Below, one piece after another: positions 8,682 through 18,875 of a DNA stretch of 64,000 nucleotides (position 1 is its first letter; each line of letters begins with the position of its first letter). The stretch is from Serratia sp. H1w (lineage in GTDB: Bacteria; Pseudomonadota; Gammaproteobacteria; Enterobacterales; Enterobacteriaceae). The translations under genes and the position numbers were made by a program. Below the pieces are notes generated by a model. The model was not told where the DNA came from, did no database searches, and was given only the letters and a program-made list of their open reading frames with translations. Location: positions 62,001-126,000 of the forward strand of contig NZ_AYMQ01000055.1 of NCBI RefSeq assembly GCF_000633355.1. Direction: 5' to 3'.

Positions 8682-8716
8682 TAATGCACAAGGTTATCCA
8701 CAGGAATAGTGGATAA
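8682..8716. promoter_or_regulatory. DnaA-box cluster at the DARS1 position
   Basis: Three DnaA boxes lie within 35 bp: TAATGCACA (8682-8690, one mismatch to TTATGCACA), TTATCCACA (8694-8702, perfect), and the inverted TTATCCACT (8708-8716 on the minus strand, one mismatch). The layout, two boxes in tandem facing one in the opposite direction, and the location between uvrB and bioD match the E. coli DARS1 core, which reactivates ADP-DnaA to ATP-DnaA. The function is inferred from position and box layout. Confidence 0.65.
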
Positions 8717-9365
8717 CTCTCACTACCCCATGGGGGGCGGGAGTTGCGGAAAGAAGACTTTTCCCAATCAAACGTCAACGGAGCCGGTTTTTTAGTTATT
8801 TTTTTACAATAATATTGCTTTGGTTATGCCGATTAATGCTAAAAGCCGTGATAACGAAAATTCTCTTTTAGCTATTTTGCCCTTCAGGGGTTGCAAGTTG
8901 CGGCAACAAGCTTTAAGGCCTGCACCAACAGCTTGCCGTACCGCACGGTAACGGTGCAAAAAACGTCCATGTTAACTTCCATGCCTTGGCAAAGCCTGTG
9001 CACATTGGGCTCAAACCAGTTAACAAAACAATAACAAACCGTGTTATTCGTTGCGCAACGCCTGGTGGCCTGGGAATTGCATTCCTTATTCAGGGGCGTT
9101 GCTTTGGCTGGAGAACCGTCAAATTTTGGCCAAAATCGGCTGGAACCTGCTCGGCCATCATCAGCGAAAAAGCGTAACGCGTGCCGAAAAGTCCCCTTAG
9201 AGCCGTCAAATGAACAGTAACGGCCATTTTCAACGCTAAACGATTCTATTTGGCCTGGATCTCATTAAGTGTATTCAGAGCCCGCATTTGCCACACCCGG
9301 GAGAGACACCGCTTGCTGCGGTCAACGTTATCCATACGTGAATATCGGTCTTGAGGAGATGCCAA

Positions 9366-10076
9366 ATGTTAAGCTTACAAGCGGTGAACCAATATTATGG
9401 GCAGCAGCATACGCTGTGGGATGTCAGCCTTGAATTACCCCGTGGGCAATGCACTCTGTTGCTTGGCCGTAATGGGGTGGGGAAAACCACGCTAATCAAT
9501 TGCATCATGGGACACCTGCCGATCGTCAGCGGCAGTATGACCTGGCAGTTGGCGGATGAACCGCCGCAAAACCTGTTACCGCAGCCGGTAGAAAACCGGG
9601 CGCTACTGGGCATCTGCTATGTGCCACAAGGACGGCAAATATTTTCCCAACTGAGCGTAGAAGAGAACTTGCAGGTGGCGCTGTTGGCCGGGCGGGACAA
9701 GGCTCGCCGCATTCCCTCCATCATTTACAGCCTGTTCCCTCGGCTGCAAGCTATGCGCATGCACCGTGCCGGTGACCTGTGCCAAAGCGAGCAACAACAG
9801 TTGGCGATCGGTCGCGCGCTGGTGCTGGAACCGGAGTTGCTGATCCTGGATGAGCCAACCGCGGGTGTGTCACCTTCTCTGGCGACGGAGATTGGTCTGG
9901 TGCTGCGCAAACTGAATCAGGAGTTGGGCATGACTATTTTGCTGGTTGAACATCAGCTGCCCTTTGCTCGCCATCTGGCCGATCGCTTCTGTCTGATGGA
10001 TAAGGGGCGTAACGTGGCCAATGGCACCCTGGGGCAGTTGGATGAGAGTCTGATTGATACCTATCTGACGGTGTGA
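9366..10076 (+). CDS. Orphan branched-chain/urea-type ABC transporter ATP-binding protein
   Basis: The 236-residue protein resembles LivF/UrtE ATPases, which power amino-acid or urea uptake. Walker A is GRNGVGKTT, the Q-loop is CYVPQGRQIFSQLSVEENL, Walker B is LLILDEPTAGVSP and the H-loop is LLVEHQ. The ABC signature is abnormal: where relatives have LSGGQQQQLAIGRA this one has LCQSEQQQLAIGRA, losing the Ser-Gly-Gly that contacts the gamma phosphate. GAGGAG lies seven bases before ATG 9366. No permease or binding protein is adjacent. It may be a decayed remnant, a regulator, or a subunit of a distant transporter. Confidence 0.75.
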   Translation: MLSLQAVNQYYGQQHTLWDVSLELPRGQCTLLLGRNGVGKTTLINCIMGHLPIVSGSMTWQLADEPPQNLLPQPVENRALLGICYVPQGRQIFSQLSVEENLQVALLAGRDKARRIPSIIYSLFPRLQAMRMHRAGDLCQSEQQQLAIGRALVLEPELLILDEPTAGVSPSLATEIGLVLRKLNQELGMTILLVEHQLPFARHLADRFCLMDKGRNVANGTLGQLDESLIDTYLTV

Positions 10077-10103
10077 TTCTGGCCCCTCCGTGGGCCATCT
10101 GAA

Positions 10104-10784
10104 CTACGGCTGCAACCTGGCCAGGTCAAGATACTGCCCCAAAGCCTGCTGCTCTGCCTGCGGCAAATGAGGGATCTCGCCCAGCAGGGGCGCAGGCAAC
10201 AGGCGATTAAGGGTGGCCAAGTATTCTGGATGGCGTTTTCCTGGAGGAGTGACATCATTGGCGATCCAGCCTGCCAAGGTCAGACCCGCCTGTTGGATCG
10301 CCTGCGCCGTCAGCAAAGCATGATTGATGCAGCCCAGCTTAATGCCCACCACCAGGATCACCGGTAGTTGCTCCTGCTGTACCCAGTCGGCAAAGGTGTC
10401 ATGCTCTGAAAGCGGAGTGAACCAACCGCCAGCGCCTTCGACCAACAGCCAGTCAGCACGTTGTTCAAGCTGACGTAAACCAGTGGAGAGCCGCTCCAAC
10501 GAGATGGGTCGCCCTTCGGCCTGGCTGACGATATGCGGCGAGGTCGGCTCGGCAAAGGTGTAAGGGTTCACTTCGGCGTAATCCAGCGCCACACTGCTGT
10601 TGCTTTGCAGTGCCAGCGCATCGCTGTTGCGTAATCCCTCGGGGGTCATCTCACTGCCTGACGCCACCGGTTTATAACCTGCACAGCGCCATCCTGCCGC
10701 GCTGGCGGCCTGTAGCAAGGCGCTGCTGGCCACGGTTTTGCCCACTTCGGTGTCGGTTCCGGTCACAAACCAGCGCTTAATCAC
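10104..10784 (-). CDS. bioD: Dethiobiotin synthetase BioD
   Basis: BioD (226 residues) carboxylates 7,8-diaminopelargonic acid with CO2 and ATP to close the ureido ring of dethiobiotin. The P-loop GTDTEVGKT lies at residues 9-17, KPVASG follows near residue 40, and VEGAGGWFTPL is the conserved glycine-rich substrate loop. The start overlaps the bioC stop by eight bases, making bioD the last gene of the bioBFCD operon. Confidence 0.97.
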   Translation of the reverse strand: MIKRWFVTGTDTEVGKTVASSALLQAASAAGWRCAGYKPVASGSEMTPEGLRNSDALALQSNSSVALDYAEVNPYTFAEPTSPHIVSQAEGRPISLERLSTGLRQLEQRADWLLVEGAGGWFTPLSEHDTFADWVQQEQLPVILVVGIKLGCINHALLTAQAIQQAGLTLAGWIANDVTPPGKRHPEYLATLNRLLPAPLLGEIPHLPQAEQQALGQYLDLARLQP

Positions 10785-11544
10785 GATAAATCACTCCATA
10801 AGCCAGATGATAACTGAGAGGAAGCTGCCCGCCCCGGCAAGGATAGGCTGCCTGCAATGCGGCAAGCCTCTGACGGGAAAGCAAACCAGCCTCACGCCCG
10901 TGATGCAGATGGGTCGCGCCGATGCCCTTTAGCGATCGCATCAGCGTCATCACGTCGGGATAACTGAGCGTTTGCCACTCTGCCGTAAGTTGGTGCCGGT
11001 ATGGATGACAAGCGGCGGCTATCTGAGTGAGCGGCAGAAAGTCATTCACATGACGCTCGCCATCCACTTGCTGCCAGGCATCACCTAGCTCACGTAAAGC
11101 ACCTTCCGCCAGGGTTGAAAACAGGATCAGTCCGCCGGGCCGCGTCACCCGATACAGTTCAGCCAGCGCAGCAGGCAGATCGCCGCACCATTGCACCACC
11201 AGGCTGCTAAAGCAGATATCCACGGATGCGTTGGGTAACGGGATGTGCTCGATATCCCCCAGCAGATAGCGATCCGCTGCTTGCCGTTGGCGGGCAAAAT
11301 CCAGCATGCCCGGAGCCAGATCCAGCGCGCTGACCTGCTTGCCCAGTTCACGCCAGCGACGGCTGAAATAACCGGTGCCACAGCCTGCATCCAATACCCG
11401 TTGGCCTGGGTGAGACAGCCCCATCCCCAGTAAGCGTTCACCAACCTCTCGTTGCAGCACCGCTGCGGCATCATAACTCGCTGCGGCCCGGCTGAAGGCG
11501 GCTGCCACGGCCTGCTTGTTGACCGTCTCAATGGCAGACGTCAT
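10777..11544 (-). CDS. bioC: Malonyl-ACP O-methyltransferase BioC
   Basis: BioC (255 residues with this start) methylates malonyl-ACP so that it can enter fatty acid synthesis and become pimeloyl-ACP methyl ester. The class I SAM motif I is [15 protein letters not shown], and later motifs include [14 protein letters not shown] chose ATG 11544 ([17 protein letters not shown]) since homologues begin with a similar VNKQA..AAF..AA segment; longer frames run back into bioF. It overlaps bioF by 17 bases. Confidence 0.95.
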   Translation of the reverse strand: MTSAIETVNKQAVAAAFSRAAASYDAAAVLQREVGERLLGMGLSHPGQRVLDAGCGTGYFSRRWRELGKQVSALDLAPGMLDFARQRQAADRYLLGDIEHIPLPNASVDICFSSLVVQWCGDLPAALAELYRVTRPGGLILFSTLAEGALRELGDAWQQVDGERHVNDFLPLTQIAAACHPYRHQLTAEWQTLSYPDVMTLMRSLKGIGATHLHHGREAGLLSRQRLAALQAAYPCRGGQLPLSYHLAYGVIYRD

Positions 11545-12679
11545 ACAGCACCTCCAGCAAACGATCGATATCTTGCGCCTGATGCGCGGCGGTGAGCGTA
11601 ATGCGTAATCTCGCACCACCTGGCGGCACCGTCGGCGGACGGATAGCGCTGACCCACAACCCTTGCTCTCGCAGGCGTTGCGCCAAATCCAGCGCCTGCT
11701 GGTTATCCCCAACCAGCAACGGTTGAATTGCTGTATCCGACTCGGTTAGCGCCAACGGCAATCCCGCCACTCCGGCACGAAAATGCTGGATGTGCTGTTG
11801 CAGTTGACCGCGCAGTTCATCCCCTTGCTGGATGCAGCGTAACGCTGCCTGTAAGGCACAGGCTTGGGCAGGTGGCATTGCGGTGCTGTAGATCAGATGG
11901 CGGGCGAATTGCAGCAGGTATTCCGCCAGCGGTTCATCGCAGAGGATAGCCGCGCCGCTAACACCGAATGCCTTGCCAAAGGTCACGACCAGTACTTCCG
12001 GGCGCACTCCTTGCTGCCAGCAACTGCCACGCCCCTGCTCGCCACGGACGCCAATGCCGTGCGCATCATCCACCATCAACCAGGCACCGGCCTGCTGCGT
12101 TAACCGATGCAGTTCGGCCAACGGCGCGCTGTCCCCGTCCATGCTGAATACCCCTTCGGTGATCGCTAGCTGTTGGCCAGCGCACTCTTTTTGCAGCAAG
12201 GTGGCCAACGCCTGTGGCTGGTTGTGCCGAAAGCGGCGGAGTTGCGCCGGTGAGTGAGTGGCCGCTTCCAATAAGGAGGCGTGGCTGAGCTTATCCGCCA
12301 GAATGCGATCGTCGGCCTGCATCAGGGCGGCCAGCAATGCCTGATTGGCCGCATAGCCGGAGATAAACAACAACGCACGTGGGTAGCCAAGCCAGTCTGC
12401 CAGTTGTTGCTCAAGCTCATGATGCGCATGGCAAAAACCGGTGACGTGGCCGGAGCCGCCGCTGCCAACGCCATATCGCTGTGCCCCCTGCTGCCAAGCG
12501 GCGATCACCTCAGGATGCTGACTAATGCCCAGATAATCGTTACCGGAAAAATTCACATAGCGCTGGCCGTCGAGCTGCAAATGGCGGCCATTGCCACCTT
12601 GATTCACCTGCCGTTGGCGATAAGCGGCAGCCCCTCGCCGTGCCTCCAACGCCTGTTCGATCCGTTGCTGCCAGCTCAT
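11528..12679 (-). CDS. bioF: 8-amino-7-oxononanoate synthase BioF
   Basis: BioF (383 residues) is a PLP enzyme that condenses pimeloyl-ACP with L-alanine to 8-amino-7-oxononanoate. It shows the alpha-oxoamine synthase motifs [42 protein letters not shown], and [15 protein letters not shown], where the Lys forms the PLP Schiff base. Its ATG shares one base with the bioB stop (TAATG), so translation is coupled. Confidence 0.98.
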   Translation of the reverse strand: MSWQQRIEQALEARRGAAAYRQRQVNQGGNGRHLQLDGQRYVNFSGNDYLGISQHPEVIAAWQQGAQRYGVGSGGSGHVTGFCHAHHELEQQLADWLGYPRALLFISGYAANQALLAALMQADDRILADKLSHASLLEAATHSPAQLRRFRHNQPQALATLLQKECAGQQLAITEGVFSMDGDSAPLAELHRLTQQAGAWLMVDDAHGIGVRGEQGRGSCWQQGVRPEVLVVTFGKAFGVSGAAILCDEPLAEYLLQFARHLIYSTAMPPAQACALQAALRCIQQGDELRGQLQQHIQHFRAGVAGLPLALTESDTAIQPLLVGDNQQALDLAQRLREQGLWVSAIRPPTVPPGGARLRITLTAAHQAQDIDRLLEVLYDVCH

Positions 12680-13716
12680 TACAGCGCCGCGTTGTAGAAT
12701 TCGGCGGTATCGGCGTGCAACAAGCGCTCGGTCAGCACCTGCTGCTGTTGATTGTCACCCTGTTCGGTGGCGGTTTGCTGCGGATTGAGGCCGAGCTTGC
12801 GGAACAGTTGCAGGTCCTTGTCCTCTTCCGGGTTTGGCGTGGTCAACAACTTGCAGCCATAGAAGATAGAGTTGGCCCCGGCCATAAAGCACATCGCCTG
12901 AGTCTGCTCACTCATTTGTTCACGGCCCGCCGACAGGCGGACGTAGGACGTTGGCATCATGATGCGGGCAATGGCAATAGTGCGGATAAAGTCGAACGGA
13001 TCGACGTCATCATTATCGGCCAGCGGCGTGCCTTTCACCTTCACCAACATATTGATCGGCACACTCTCCGGCGGCTTGGGTAAATTCGCCAGTTGCACCA
13101 GCAGCCCGGCACGGTCACGTACCGTTTCACCCAGCCCGACAATGCCACCGGAACAGACTTTGATCCCGGCGTTACGCACCTTATCCAACGTGTCAAGACG
13201 CTCTTGATAGCTGCGGGTGGTGATGATATTGCCGTAGAATTCCGGTGAGGTATCCAGGTTATGGTTGTAATAATCCAGCCCCGCCTCCGCCAGCCGTTCT
13301 GCCTGCGCACCATCCAACGTTCCCAACGTCATGCAGGTTTCCATCCCCATCGCCTTGACGCCCTTTACCATCTGTTGCAGGTAAGGCATATCGCGCTCGT
13401 GCGGATTTTTCCAGGCGGCCCCCATGCAGAAACGGCTGGAACCGGCCGCTTTGGCCTTGCGTGCCGATTCCAGCACTTGTTCCACCTGCATCAACCGTTC
13501 GGACTCCAGACCGGTTTTATAACGCGAGCTTTGCGGACAATACTTACAATCTTCCGGGCAGGCACCGGTTTTGATCGACAGTAGCGTGCTGACCTGCACC
13601 TGTTGCGGATCAAAATGTTGGCGGTGAGTGGTTTGGGCTTCGAACAGCAGTTCAAGTAAGGGTTTATCAAACAGGGCCTGGGCTTGCCCCACTGTCCAGC
13701 GAATGCGATCGGCCAT
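12679..13716 (-). CDS. bioB: Biotin synthase BioB
   Basis: BioB (345 residues) is a radical SAM enzyme that inserts sulfur into dethiobiotin. The SAM cluster motif is [12 protein letters not shown] (Cys53, 57, 60), and further cysteines in FCMGAAW, METCMTL and [11 protein letters not shown] bind the 2Fe-2S sulfur donor. ATG 13716 is preferred: GGAG lies nine bases upstream and the protein then begins [16 protein letters not shown] as in E. coli. An in-frame ATG at 13782 lies inside the BirA operator. First gene of bioBFCD, divergent from bioA. Confidence 0.98.
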   Translation of the reverse strand: MADRIRWTVGQAQALFDKPLLELLFEAQTTHRQHFDPQQVQVSTLLSIKTGACPEDCKYCPQSSRYKTGLESERLMQVEQVLESARKAKAAGSSRFCMGAAWKNPHERDMPYLQQMVKGVKAMGMETCMTLGTLDGAQAERLAEAGLDYYNHNLDTSPEFYGNIITTRSYQERLDTLDKVRNAGIKVCSGGIVGLGETVRDRAGLLVQLANLPKPPESVPINMLVKVKGTPLADNDDVDPFDFIRTIAIARIMMPTSYVRLSAGREQMSEQTQAMCFMAGANSIFYGCKLLTTPNPEEDKDLQLFRKLGLNPQQTATEQGDNQQQQVLTERLLHADTAEFYNAAL

Positions 13717-13771
13717 TGACGGCGTCTCCAAAAGGGAAAAAAGTGTCGTCAGTGTAGAGTTTGCGATTATA

Positions 13772-13804
13772 CTGTCAACCATTCTGTTAAAATTTGGTTT
13801 ACGA
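13772..13804. promoter_or_regulatory. BirA (biotin repressor) operator between bioB and bioA
   Basis: The half-sites CTGTCAACC (13772-13780) and GGTTTACGA (13796-13804) form the inverted repeat of the bio operator (consensus TTGTAAACC / GGTTTACAA) with a 15-bp spacer. The site sits between the divergent bioB and bioA starts, so BirA with biotinyl-AMP would shut both units, as in E. coli. Confidence 0.85.
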
Positions 13805-13807
13805 TTA

Positions 13808-15082
13808 ATGTCTGTTTCTGCCTGCGATATTGAATTCGATCGACGCCATATCTGGCACCCTTATACCTCGATGACCCAGCCCCTGCCTTGCTATCCGGTG
13901 GTGTCCGCCAGCGGCGTCGAGTTGCAGCTGGATGATGGCCGCCAGTTGGTGGATGGTATGTCTTCCTGGTGGGCGGCGATCCATGGCTACAACCACCCGC
14001 AACTGAATCAGGCGGCCGTGCAGCAATTGGAGAAAATGTCGCACGTCATGTTCGGCGGCATTACTCATCCCGCCGCAATCGAACTGTGCCGCAAACTGGT
14101 AGCGATGACGCCGGAAGTTTTGCAGTGCGTATTCTTGGCAGATTCTGGCTCGGTGGCAGTAGAAGTGGCATTGAAGATGGCGCTGCAATATTGGCAGGCC
14201 CGTGGCGAACGGCGGCAGCGCATTCTGACCTTACGCCACGGCTATCATGGCGATACCTTTGGTGCGATGTCGGTCTGCGATCCAGACAACTCCATGCACA
14301 GTCTGTATCAGGGCTATCTGGCCACACACCTGTTTGCCACCGCGCCACAGTGCCGCTTTGACCAACCTTGGGATGAGCAAGACATTGCTCCGTTTGCCGA
14401 GTTGCTGGAACAACATGCGGGGGAAGTTGCCGCCGTGATCCTGGAGCCGGTGGTACAAGGAGCCGGTGGAATGCGCATCTATCACCCAACCTATCTGCAA
14501 CGCGTGCGAGAACTGTGCGATCGCCACCAGATCCTGTTGATTGCCGACGAGATCGCCACCGGTTTTGGCCGCACCGGTAAACTGTTTGCCTGTGAACATG
14601 CCGATGTGGTGCCGGATATTCTTTGCCTGGGCAAGGCGCTGACCGGCGGCTATATGACCCTTTCCGCCACCCTGACCACGCGCCACATAGCGGAAACGAT
14701 CAGCAACGGGGCCGCAGGCTGCTTTATGCATGGGCCAACCTTTATGGGTAACCCGCTGGCTTGTGCAGTAGCCTGCGCCAGCCTGAGCTTGCTGGAGGAA
14801 AACCATTGGCAACGGCAGGTAACTGCCATTGAAGCACAGCTCAAACAGCAACTTCTGCCGTTGGCGGCATTACCCAAGGTGGCAGACGTGCGGGTGCTTG
14901 GGGCGATTGGCGTAGTGGAGATGCATCAGCCAGCGGATGTGGCATTGCTGCAACGCGGATTTGTCGAACGCGGCGTATGGATCCGGCCCTTCGGTAAACT
15001 GATATACCTGATGCCGCCTTATATCATCACGCCAGAACAGCTTTCACGCCTGACGGCGGCGATCGCCGCTGCGGTGGAATAA
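13808..15082 (+). CDS. bioA: Adenosylmethionine-8-amino-7-oxononanoate aminotransferase BioA
   Basis: BioA (424 residues) transfers the amino group of S-adenosylmethionine to KAPA, giving 7,8-diaminopelargonate. Typical class III aminotransferase motifs are present: [11 protein letters not shown] at the N-terminus, [45 protein letters not shown], and [12 protein letters not shown] with the PLP lysine. The start ATG lies three bases after the BirA operator with no clear ribosome binding site, so the leader must be very short, as in E. coli. Longer in-frame starts run back into bioB. Confidence 0.98.
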   Translation: MSVSACDIEFDRRHIWHPYTSMTQPLPCYPVVSASGVELQLDDGRQLVDGMSSWWAAIHGYNHPQLNQAAVQQLEKMSHVMFGGITHPAAIELCRKLVAMTPEVLQCVFLADSGSVAVEVALKMALQYWQARGERRQRILTLRHGYHGDTFGAMSVCDPDNSMHSLYQGYLATHLFATAPQCRFDQPWDEQDIAPFAELLEQHAGEVAAVILEPVVQGAGGMRIYHPTYLQRVRELCDRHQILLIADEIATGFGRTGKLFACEHADVVPDILCLGKALTGGYMTLSATLTTRHIAETISNGAAGCFMHGPTFMGNPLACAVACASLSLLEENHWQRQVTAIEAQLKQQLLPLAALPKVADVRVLGAIGVVEMHQPADVALLQRGFVERGVWIRPFGKLIYLMPPYIITPEQLSRLTAAIAAAVE

Positions 15083-15156
15083 GCCGTTTGAGGTTGTATT
15101 CTGGCGGCAAACCGATCTAGCTTAGGGTTCGCTATTTTAAACAACTGGGAGTCATT

Positions 15157-15639
15157 ATGGCTTTTCGTTTGTACAGCAACGATCTGCAAGACGGCGCAAA
15201 AATGCCGGAACGGCAGGTATTTAACTGCATGGGCTACCACGGGGATAACCTTTCGCCTCACCTGGCCTGGGATGGCGCGCCTGCGGGTACCAAGAGTTTT
15301 GCCATCACGGTCTACGATCCCGATGCCCCTACCGGTTCCGGTTGGTGGCACTGGACGGTCGCCAACATTCCGGCAAGCGTACATGAGTTGCCGCAAGGGG
15401 CGGGTTCTGGCAAGCCGGGGCTGCCAGCGGGTGCGGTGCAAACCCGTACCGATTTTGGCAAGGCCGGTTACGGTGGCGCGGCTCCGCCGCAGGGTGAAAG
15501 CCATCGTTACCAGTTCACCGTTCACGCGCTAGACGTGGAAAGCATTCCCGTGGACGAAGAGGCGAGCGGCGCAATGCTCGGCTTTAACATCCATTTCCAC
15601 AGCCTTGGCAATGCGACGCTGACGGTAAAATACAGCTGA
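15157..15639 (+). CDS. ybhB: Raf kinase inhibitor-like (PEBP family) protein YbhB
   Basis: The 160-residue protein has the bacterial PEBP signature: YDPDAPTGSGWWHWTVANIP in the ligand pocket and GYGGAAPPQGESHRYQFTVHAL further on. Bacterial members bind small anionic ligands; no enzymatic role is established. There is no signal peptide, so it is cytoplasmic. GGGAG precedes ATG 15157. It follows bioA with a 74-bp gap, as in E. coli. Confidence 0.93.
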   Translation: MAFRLYSNDLQDGAKMPERQVFNCMGYHGDNLSPHLAWDGAPAGTKSFAITVYDPDAPTGSGWWHWTVANIPASVHELPQGAGSGKPGLPAGAVQTRTDFGKAGYGGAAPPQGESHRYQFTVHALDVESIPVDEEASGAMLGFNIHFHSLGNATLTVKYS

Positions 15640-15645
15640 TGCTGA

Positions 15646-15667
15646 AGGGGCGAAGCACTTCGCCCCT
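15646..15667. terminator. Hairpin between convergent ybhB and pgl
   Basis: AGGGGCGAAG and CTTCGCCCCT form a perfect 10-bp stem. There is no T run on either side, so termination efficiency is uncertain; its place between convergent stops supports a terminator role. Confidence 0.6.
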
Positions 15668-15679
15668 CATTATCGCCAA

Positions 15680-16675
15680 TTATTTGGCCAGCACGCTCAC
15701 CCACATTGGGCCTTTGCCTACCGGGTAACGCGCCAAGTCCGTCAGCTCACCGCTGTGCTGATCGATCTGATATACGCCGATATGGCCGGATTTTTGCCCT
15801 GCCGAAATCACGAAGCGACCGCTGTGATCGATATTAAAACCACGTGGCTGTTCTTCGGTGGCATGGTGACCGACCACCGCAATCTTGCTGCCATCTTCCG
15901 CGACACTGAACACAGTCAGGATACTGGCTGTGCGATCGCTGGCATACAAGAAGCGGCCGTTTGGCGTCAGGTGAATATCTGCCGCCCAGCGGGTGCCGGT
16001 GAAATCGGCTGGCATCATGTCCAGGCTCTGCACCAGCGTATATTTGCCGCCGTTTTCTTCGATAGCGAACACGTCCACCGTGCCGTCCAGTTCATTGACA
16101 CAATAAGCAAATTTATCGTTGCTATGGAAGGCCATATGACGCGGGCCTGCGCCGGTTGCTGTCGCGACGGCTTCCTGCCCGTGTGGCGTCAATTGGCCTT
16201 GTTGGCTCAGGTTAAACAGGCGGATGCGATCCTCTTTCAGGCACGGCACCAGCAGCAGTTGATTGGTAGGGTCAATATTGGCCGAATGCGGCGCGGTCAG
16301 GCCATCGATCTGCTGGATAGGTGCCAGCACTACGCCATCATGACCAATCGGGCTGATGCTGGCACAGTTGCCGCTATAAGAAGCGGAGAACAGGAAACGG
16401 CCCTGCAAATCGGTTGAGATATGGGTCGGGCTGCCCGGTAATGGTGCCATCCCTGCCTCATGCAACGTGCCATCGTCCGCGATACGGTAGCTGACAATGC
16501 CAAACGCCGGGCGTACCCCAACATACAGATGGGTCTTGTCCGGGTGGATCGCCATCGGCTGTACCTGCCCCGCTACCTCGACCGTTTGCAACAGCGCCAG
16601 CGCGCCCTGGTCATCTAACTGCCATACGTGGATCTGCTGGCTTTCCGGGCTGGCGACATAAACGATTTGCTTCAT
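15680..16675 (-). CDS. pgl: 6-phosphogluconolactonase Pgl
   Basis: Pgl (331 residues, the same length as E. coli) hydrolyses 6-phosphogluconolactone in the oxidative pentose phosphate pathway. It is a seven-bladed beta-propeller of the YbhE type; repeated blade motifs are visible ([76 protein letters not shown]). GAGGAG precedes the ATG. It is divergent from ybhA. Confidence 0.96.
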   Translation of the reverse strand: MKQIVYVASPESQQIHVWQLDDQGALALLQTVEVAGQVQPMAIHPDKTHLYVGVRPAFGIVSYRIADDGTLHEAGMAPLPGSPTHISTDLQGRFLFSASYSGNCASISPIGHDGVVLAPIQQIDGLTAPHSANIDPTNQLLLVPCLKEDRIRLFNLSQQGQLTPHGQEAVATATGAGPRHMAFHSNDKFAYCVNELDGTVDVFAIEENGGKYTLVQSLDMMPADFTGTRWAADIHLTPNGRFLYASDRTASILTVFSVAEDGSKIAVVGHHATEEQPRGFNIDHSGRFVISAGQKSGHIGVYQIDQHSGELTDLARYPVGKGPMWVSVLAK

Positions 16676-16827
16676 TTGCTCTCCTCAATGAGAAAGGGTA
16701 ACCGGTTTCAGTTTGTTCTAGCTTACGCGACATTTATGACATGGCAACCCTGGGCTGCGCGGTTTTATCGAACGGTTATCCGGTGTACTATCGAGGTAAT
16801 TTTCTTGCTAACTATAATGAGACCGCC

Positions 16828-17649
16828 ATGAGCTACCGTGTTATTGCCCTCGATTTAGACGGCACCTTGCTAGACAACCAGAAACGTATCCTGCCGCAAT
16901 CGCTGGCGGCCCTGGAAGAAGCCCGTGCCGCCGGGGTGAAGGTGGTGGTGGTTACCGGCCGCCATCACGTTGCTATCCATCCTTTCTATCAGGCGCTGGA
17001 AATCGATACGCCAGCCATTTGCTGTAACGGCACTTATCTGTATGACTTCCAGCAGAAAAAGGTGCTGGCATCCGATCCGCTGGCCAAAGAACAGGCCAGG
17101 CAAGTGCTGCAATTGCTCAAGCAGAACGCTATCCACGGCCTGATGTATGTGGACGACGCCATGCTGTATCAGGAAACCAGCGGTCATGTGATCCGTTCGC
17201 TGGCCTGGTCAGAGACTTTGCCTGCCGCCCAGCGCCCGACGCTGTTGCAGGTCAACAGCCTGATGCAAGCAGCAGATGATGCACAGGCCATCTGGAAATT
17301 TGCCACTTCACATAGCGATCTCCCGGCGCTGCGCAGCTTCGCCGAAATGGTAGAAAAAGAGCTGGGCCTGTCCTGTGAATGGTCGTGGCACGATCAGGTG
17401 GACATTGCCAAAGGCGGCAACAGCAAGGGCAAGCGCCTGCAACAGTGGGTGGAATCGCAGGGATTGAGTATGGATCAGGTGGTCGCCTTTGGTGACAACT
17501 ACAACGATCTGAGCATGCTGGAAGCGGTTGGGCTGGGCGTCGCGATGGGTAATGCCGATAACGCGATCAAGGAACGTGCGGATCTGGTGATTGCCGATCA
17601 CCTACAGCCGGGTATTGCCGAAGTTATTCGTTCCCGCGTGCTGAGCTGA
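16828..17649 (+). CDS. ybhA: HAD-family sugar/pyridoxal phosphatase YbhA
   Basis: This 273-residue Cof-type HAD hydrolase has motif I ALDLDGTLLDNQ (nucleophile Asp and acid-base Asp near residues 9 and 11), motif II VVVTGRHH, and motif III/IV GDNYNDLSMLEAVGLGVAMGNA. E. coli YbhA dephosphorylates pyridoxal phosphate and some sugar phosphates. ATG 16828 is the family start (MSYRVIALDLDGT); the frame is open further upstream into the pgl promoter region but without support. Confidence 0.95.
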   Translation: MSYRVIALDLDGTLLDNQKRILPQSLAALEEARAAGVKVVVVTGRHHVAIHPFYQALEIDTPAICCNGTYLYDFQQKKVLASDPLAKEQARQVLQLLKQNAIHGLMYVDDAMLYQETSGHVIRSLAWSETLPAAQRPTLLQVNSLMQAADDAQAIWKFATSHSDLPALRSFAEMVEKELGLSCEWSWHDQVDIAKGGNSKGKRLQQWVESQGLSMDQVVAFGDNYNDLSMLEAVGLGVAMGNADNAIKERADLVIADHLQPGIAEVIRSRVLS

Positions 17650-17655
17650 TAATCG

Positions 17656-17814
17656 CCCCTCACCCTAACCCTCTCCCACAGGGAGAGGGGACCGAATGTG
17701 CAAAAAATTAAACACCTGTAACCACCATCAGTTCCGTAGGAAAAGTGCCTCAGCGTGCCTTCAACAACTCCGCATCAGCTCCCTCTCCCAGTGGGAGAGG
17801 ATTGAGGTGAGGTG
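17656..17814. repeat. MITE-like element that forms the end of modC
   Basis: CCCCTCACCCTAACCCTCTC at the left end and GGGAGAGGATTGAGGTGAGG at the right end are inverted arms bounding about 159 bp, the same build as the element at 6110-6264. Its right arm holds the last codons and the stop of modC (17775-17777), so insertion here changed the ModC C-terminus. Confidence 0.75.
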
Positions 17815-18875
17815 CTATCACGGCTGATCGAAACACTCTTGACCTGAGCATACAGCCACTGGCCGGGCCTGATGGCCAAATCGTCACGCGCCCATGGGGT
17901 GATCCGCGCCCAGAGGGTGTTTTCCCCGACCATCAGTTTCACCTCAACCTGCCCCTCCACATCCAGACACTCCACCACCTTGGCGGGCAGAATATTGCGG
18001 ATGCTGCTATTGGTCGGCGGTTGCAGCACCAGTGAGACGTCGGCAGCGTTAATACGAATACGCATCTGGCTGCCTACTGGCGCTTCAATACCCCCCACCC
18101 ACAGCCGTTGATCGCCCAGTGCCAACGCGGTCATGGCATAACGCGGGTGGTGCTCAATCACGCTAACGCTCAGCACGCTGCTCTGATCTTCACGCTGTAG
18201 CCAAGGCCGCAGCGCGCTGCTGGCCCAGACTTCCTCCAAACCGCCAAACGCCCGTACCTGGCCATGATCCAGCACCATCACCTGCTCCGCCAGGCGCAAG
18301 ATCTCGTCCATACTGTGGCTGACATAGAGGATGGGGATATTGACGTCCTGCGCCAGCCGTTCCAGATACGGCAACAGCTCACGCTTACGCGGCATATCGA
18401 GCGAGGCCAACGGTTCGTCCATCAGCAGCAATTCAGGCGCTGTCAGCAGTGCACGGCCAATCGCAACACGCTGTTTCTCACCGCCGGAAAGCGTGAGAGG
18501 CAGACGGTTAAGCAGCGGTGCAATCCCCAACAGTTCGACAATGCTGTCAAACTGGCCGCGCATACTGGCCGCCATACCGTATTGCAGGTTGCCACGCACA
18601 CGATAATGGGGGAACAGACGCGCATCCTGGAAAACATAGCCGACCCGGCGTTTTTCCGGAGGCAAACAGACACCGCTGGCGGTATCCACCAGTGCACGAC
18701 CGTTAAGCACAATACGCCCCTGCTGCACCAGCGTCAGTCCGCCGATGGCATTAATCAGCGAGGTTTTGCCAGCCCCGGAAAGGCCAAAGATCGCGGTAAT
18801 GCCCTGTGCGGGTAGATTAGCCTGCACATTGAGGTTGAGATCGCCAAGCTGCTGGGAGAAATCCAGTTCTAACAT
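17775..18875 (-). CDS. modC: Molybdate ABC transporter ATP-binding protein ModC
   Basis: ModC (366 residues) energises molybdate import. Walker A is [10 protein letters not shown], the signature is [14 protein letters not shown], Walker B is [12 protein letters not shown], and a C-terminal TOBE domain ([16 protein letters not shown]) senses molybdate. E. coli ModC has 352 residues and ends SVSITA; here the frame continues after KSVSI with [16 protein letters not shown], encoded by the repeat at 17656-17814. The extension follows the TOBE fold, so function is likely kept. ATG directly follows the modB stop. Confidence 0.97.
   Translation of the reverse strand: MLELDFSQQLGDLNLNVQANLPAQGITAIFGLSGAGKTSLINAIGGLTLVQQGRIVLNGRALVDTASGVCLPPEKRRVGYVFQDARLFPHYRVRGNLQYGMAASMRGQFDSIVELLGIAPLLNRLPLTLSGGEKQRVAIGRALLTAPELLLMDEPLASLDMPRKRELLPYLERLAQDVNIPILYVSHSMDEILRLAEQVMVLDHGQVRAFGGLEEVWASSALRPWLQREDQSSVLSVSVIEHHPRYAMTALALGDQRLWVGGIEAPVGSQMRIRINAADVSLVLQPPTNSSIRNILPAKVVECLDVEGQVEVKLMVGENTLWARITPWARDDLAIRPGQWLYAQVKSVSISRDSTSPQSSPTGRGS

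Larger units (their letters stand above)
8290..9365. other. 1.1-kb non-coding region between uvrB and the orphan ABC ATPase
   Basis: The region holds the uvrB promoter with its LexA box, the DnaA-box cluster, isolated imperfect DnaA boxes (TTATCCCCA at 8486, TTATCCATA at 9328), AT-rich stretches (8500-8620, 8780-8880) and a 12-bp perfect palindrome CGTTGCGCAACG (9049-9060). A 63-codon open frame at 8986-9177 has no ribosome binding site or recognisable product. I see no gene. Confidence 0.7.

Noticed and set aside
8986-9177. 63-codon plus-strand frame between uvrB and the ABC ATPase
   Set aside because: No ribosome binding site, no domain or membrane pattern, and it lies in a region better explained as regulatory.
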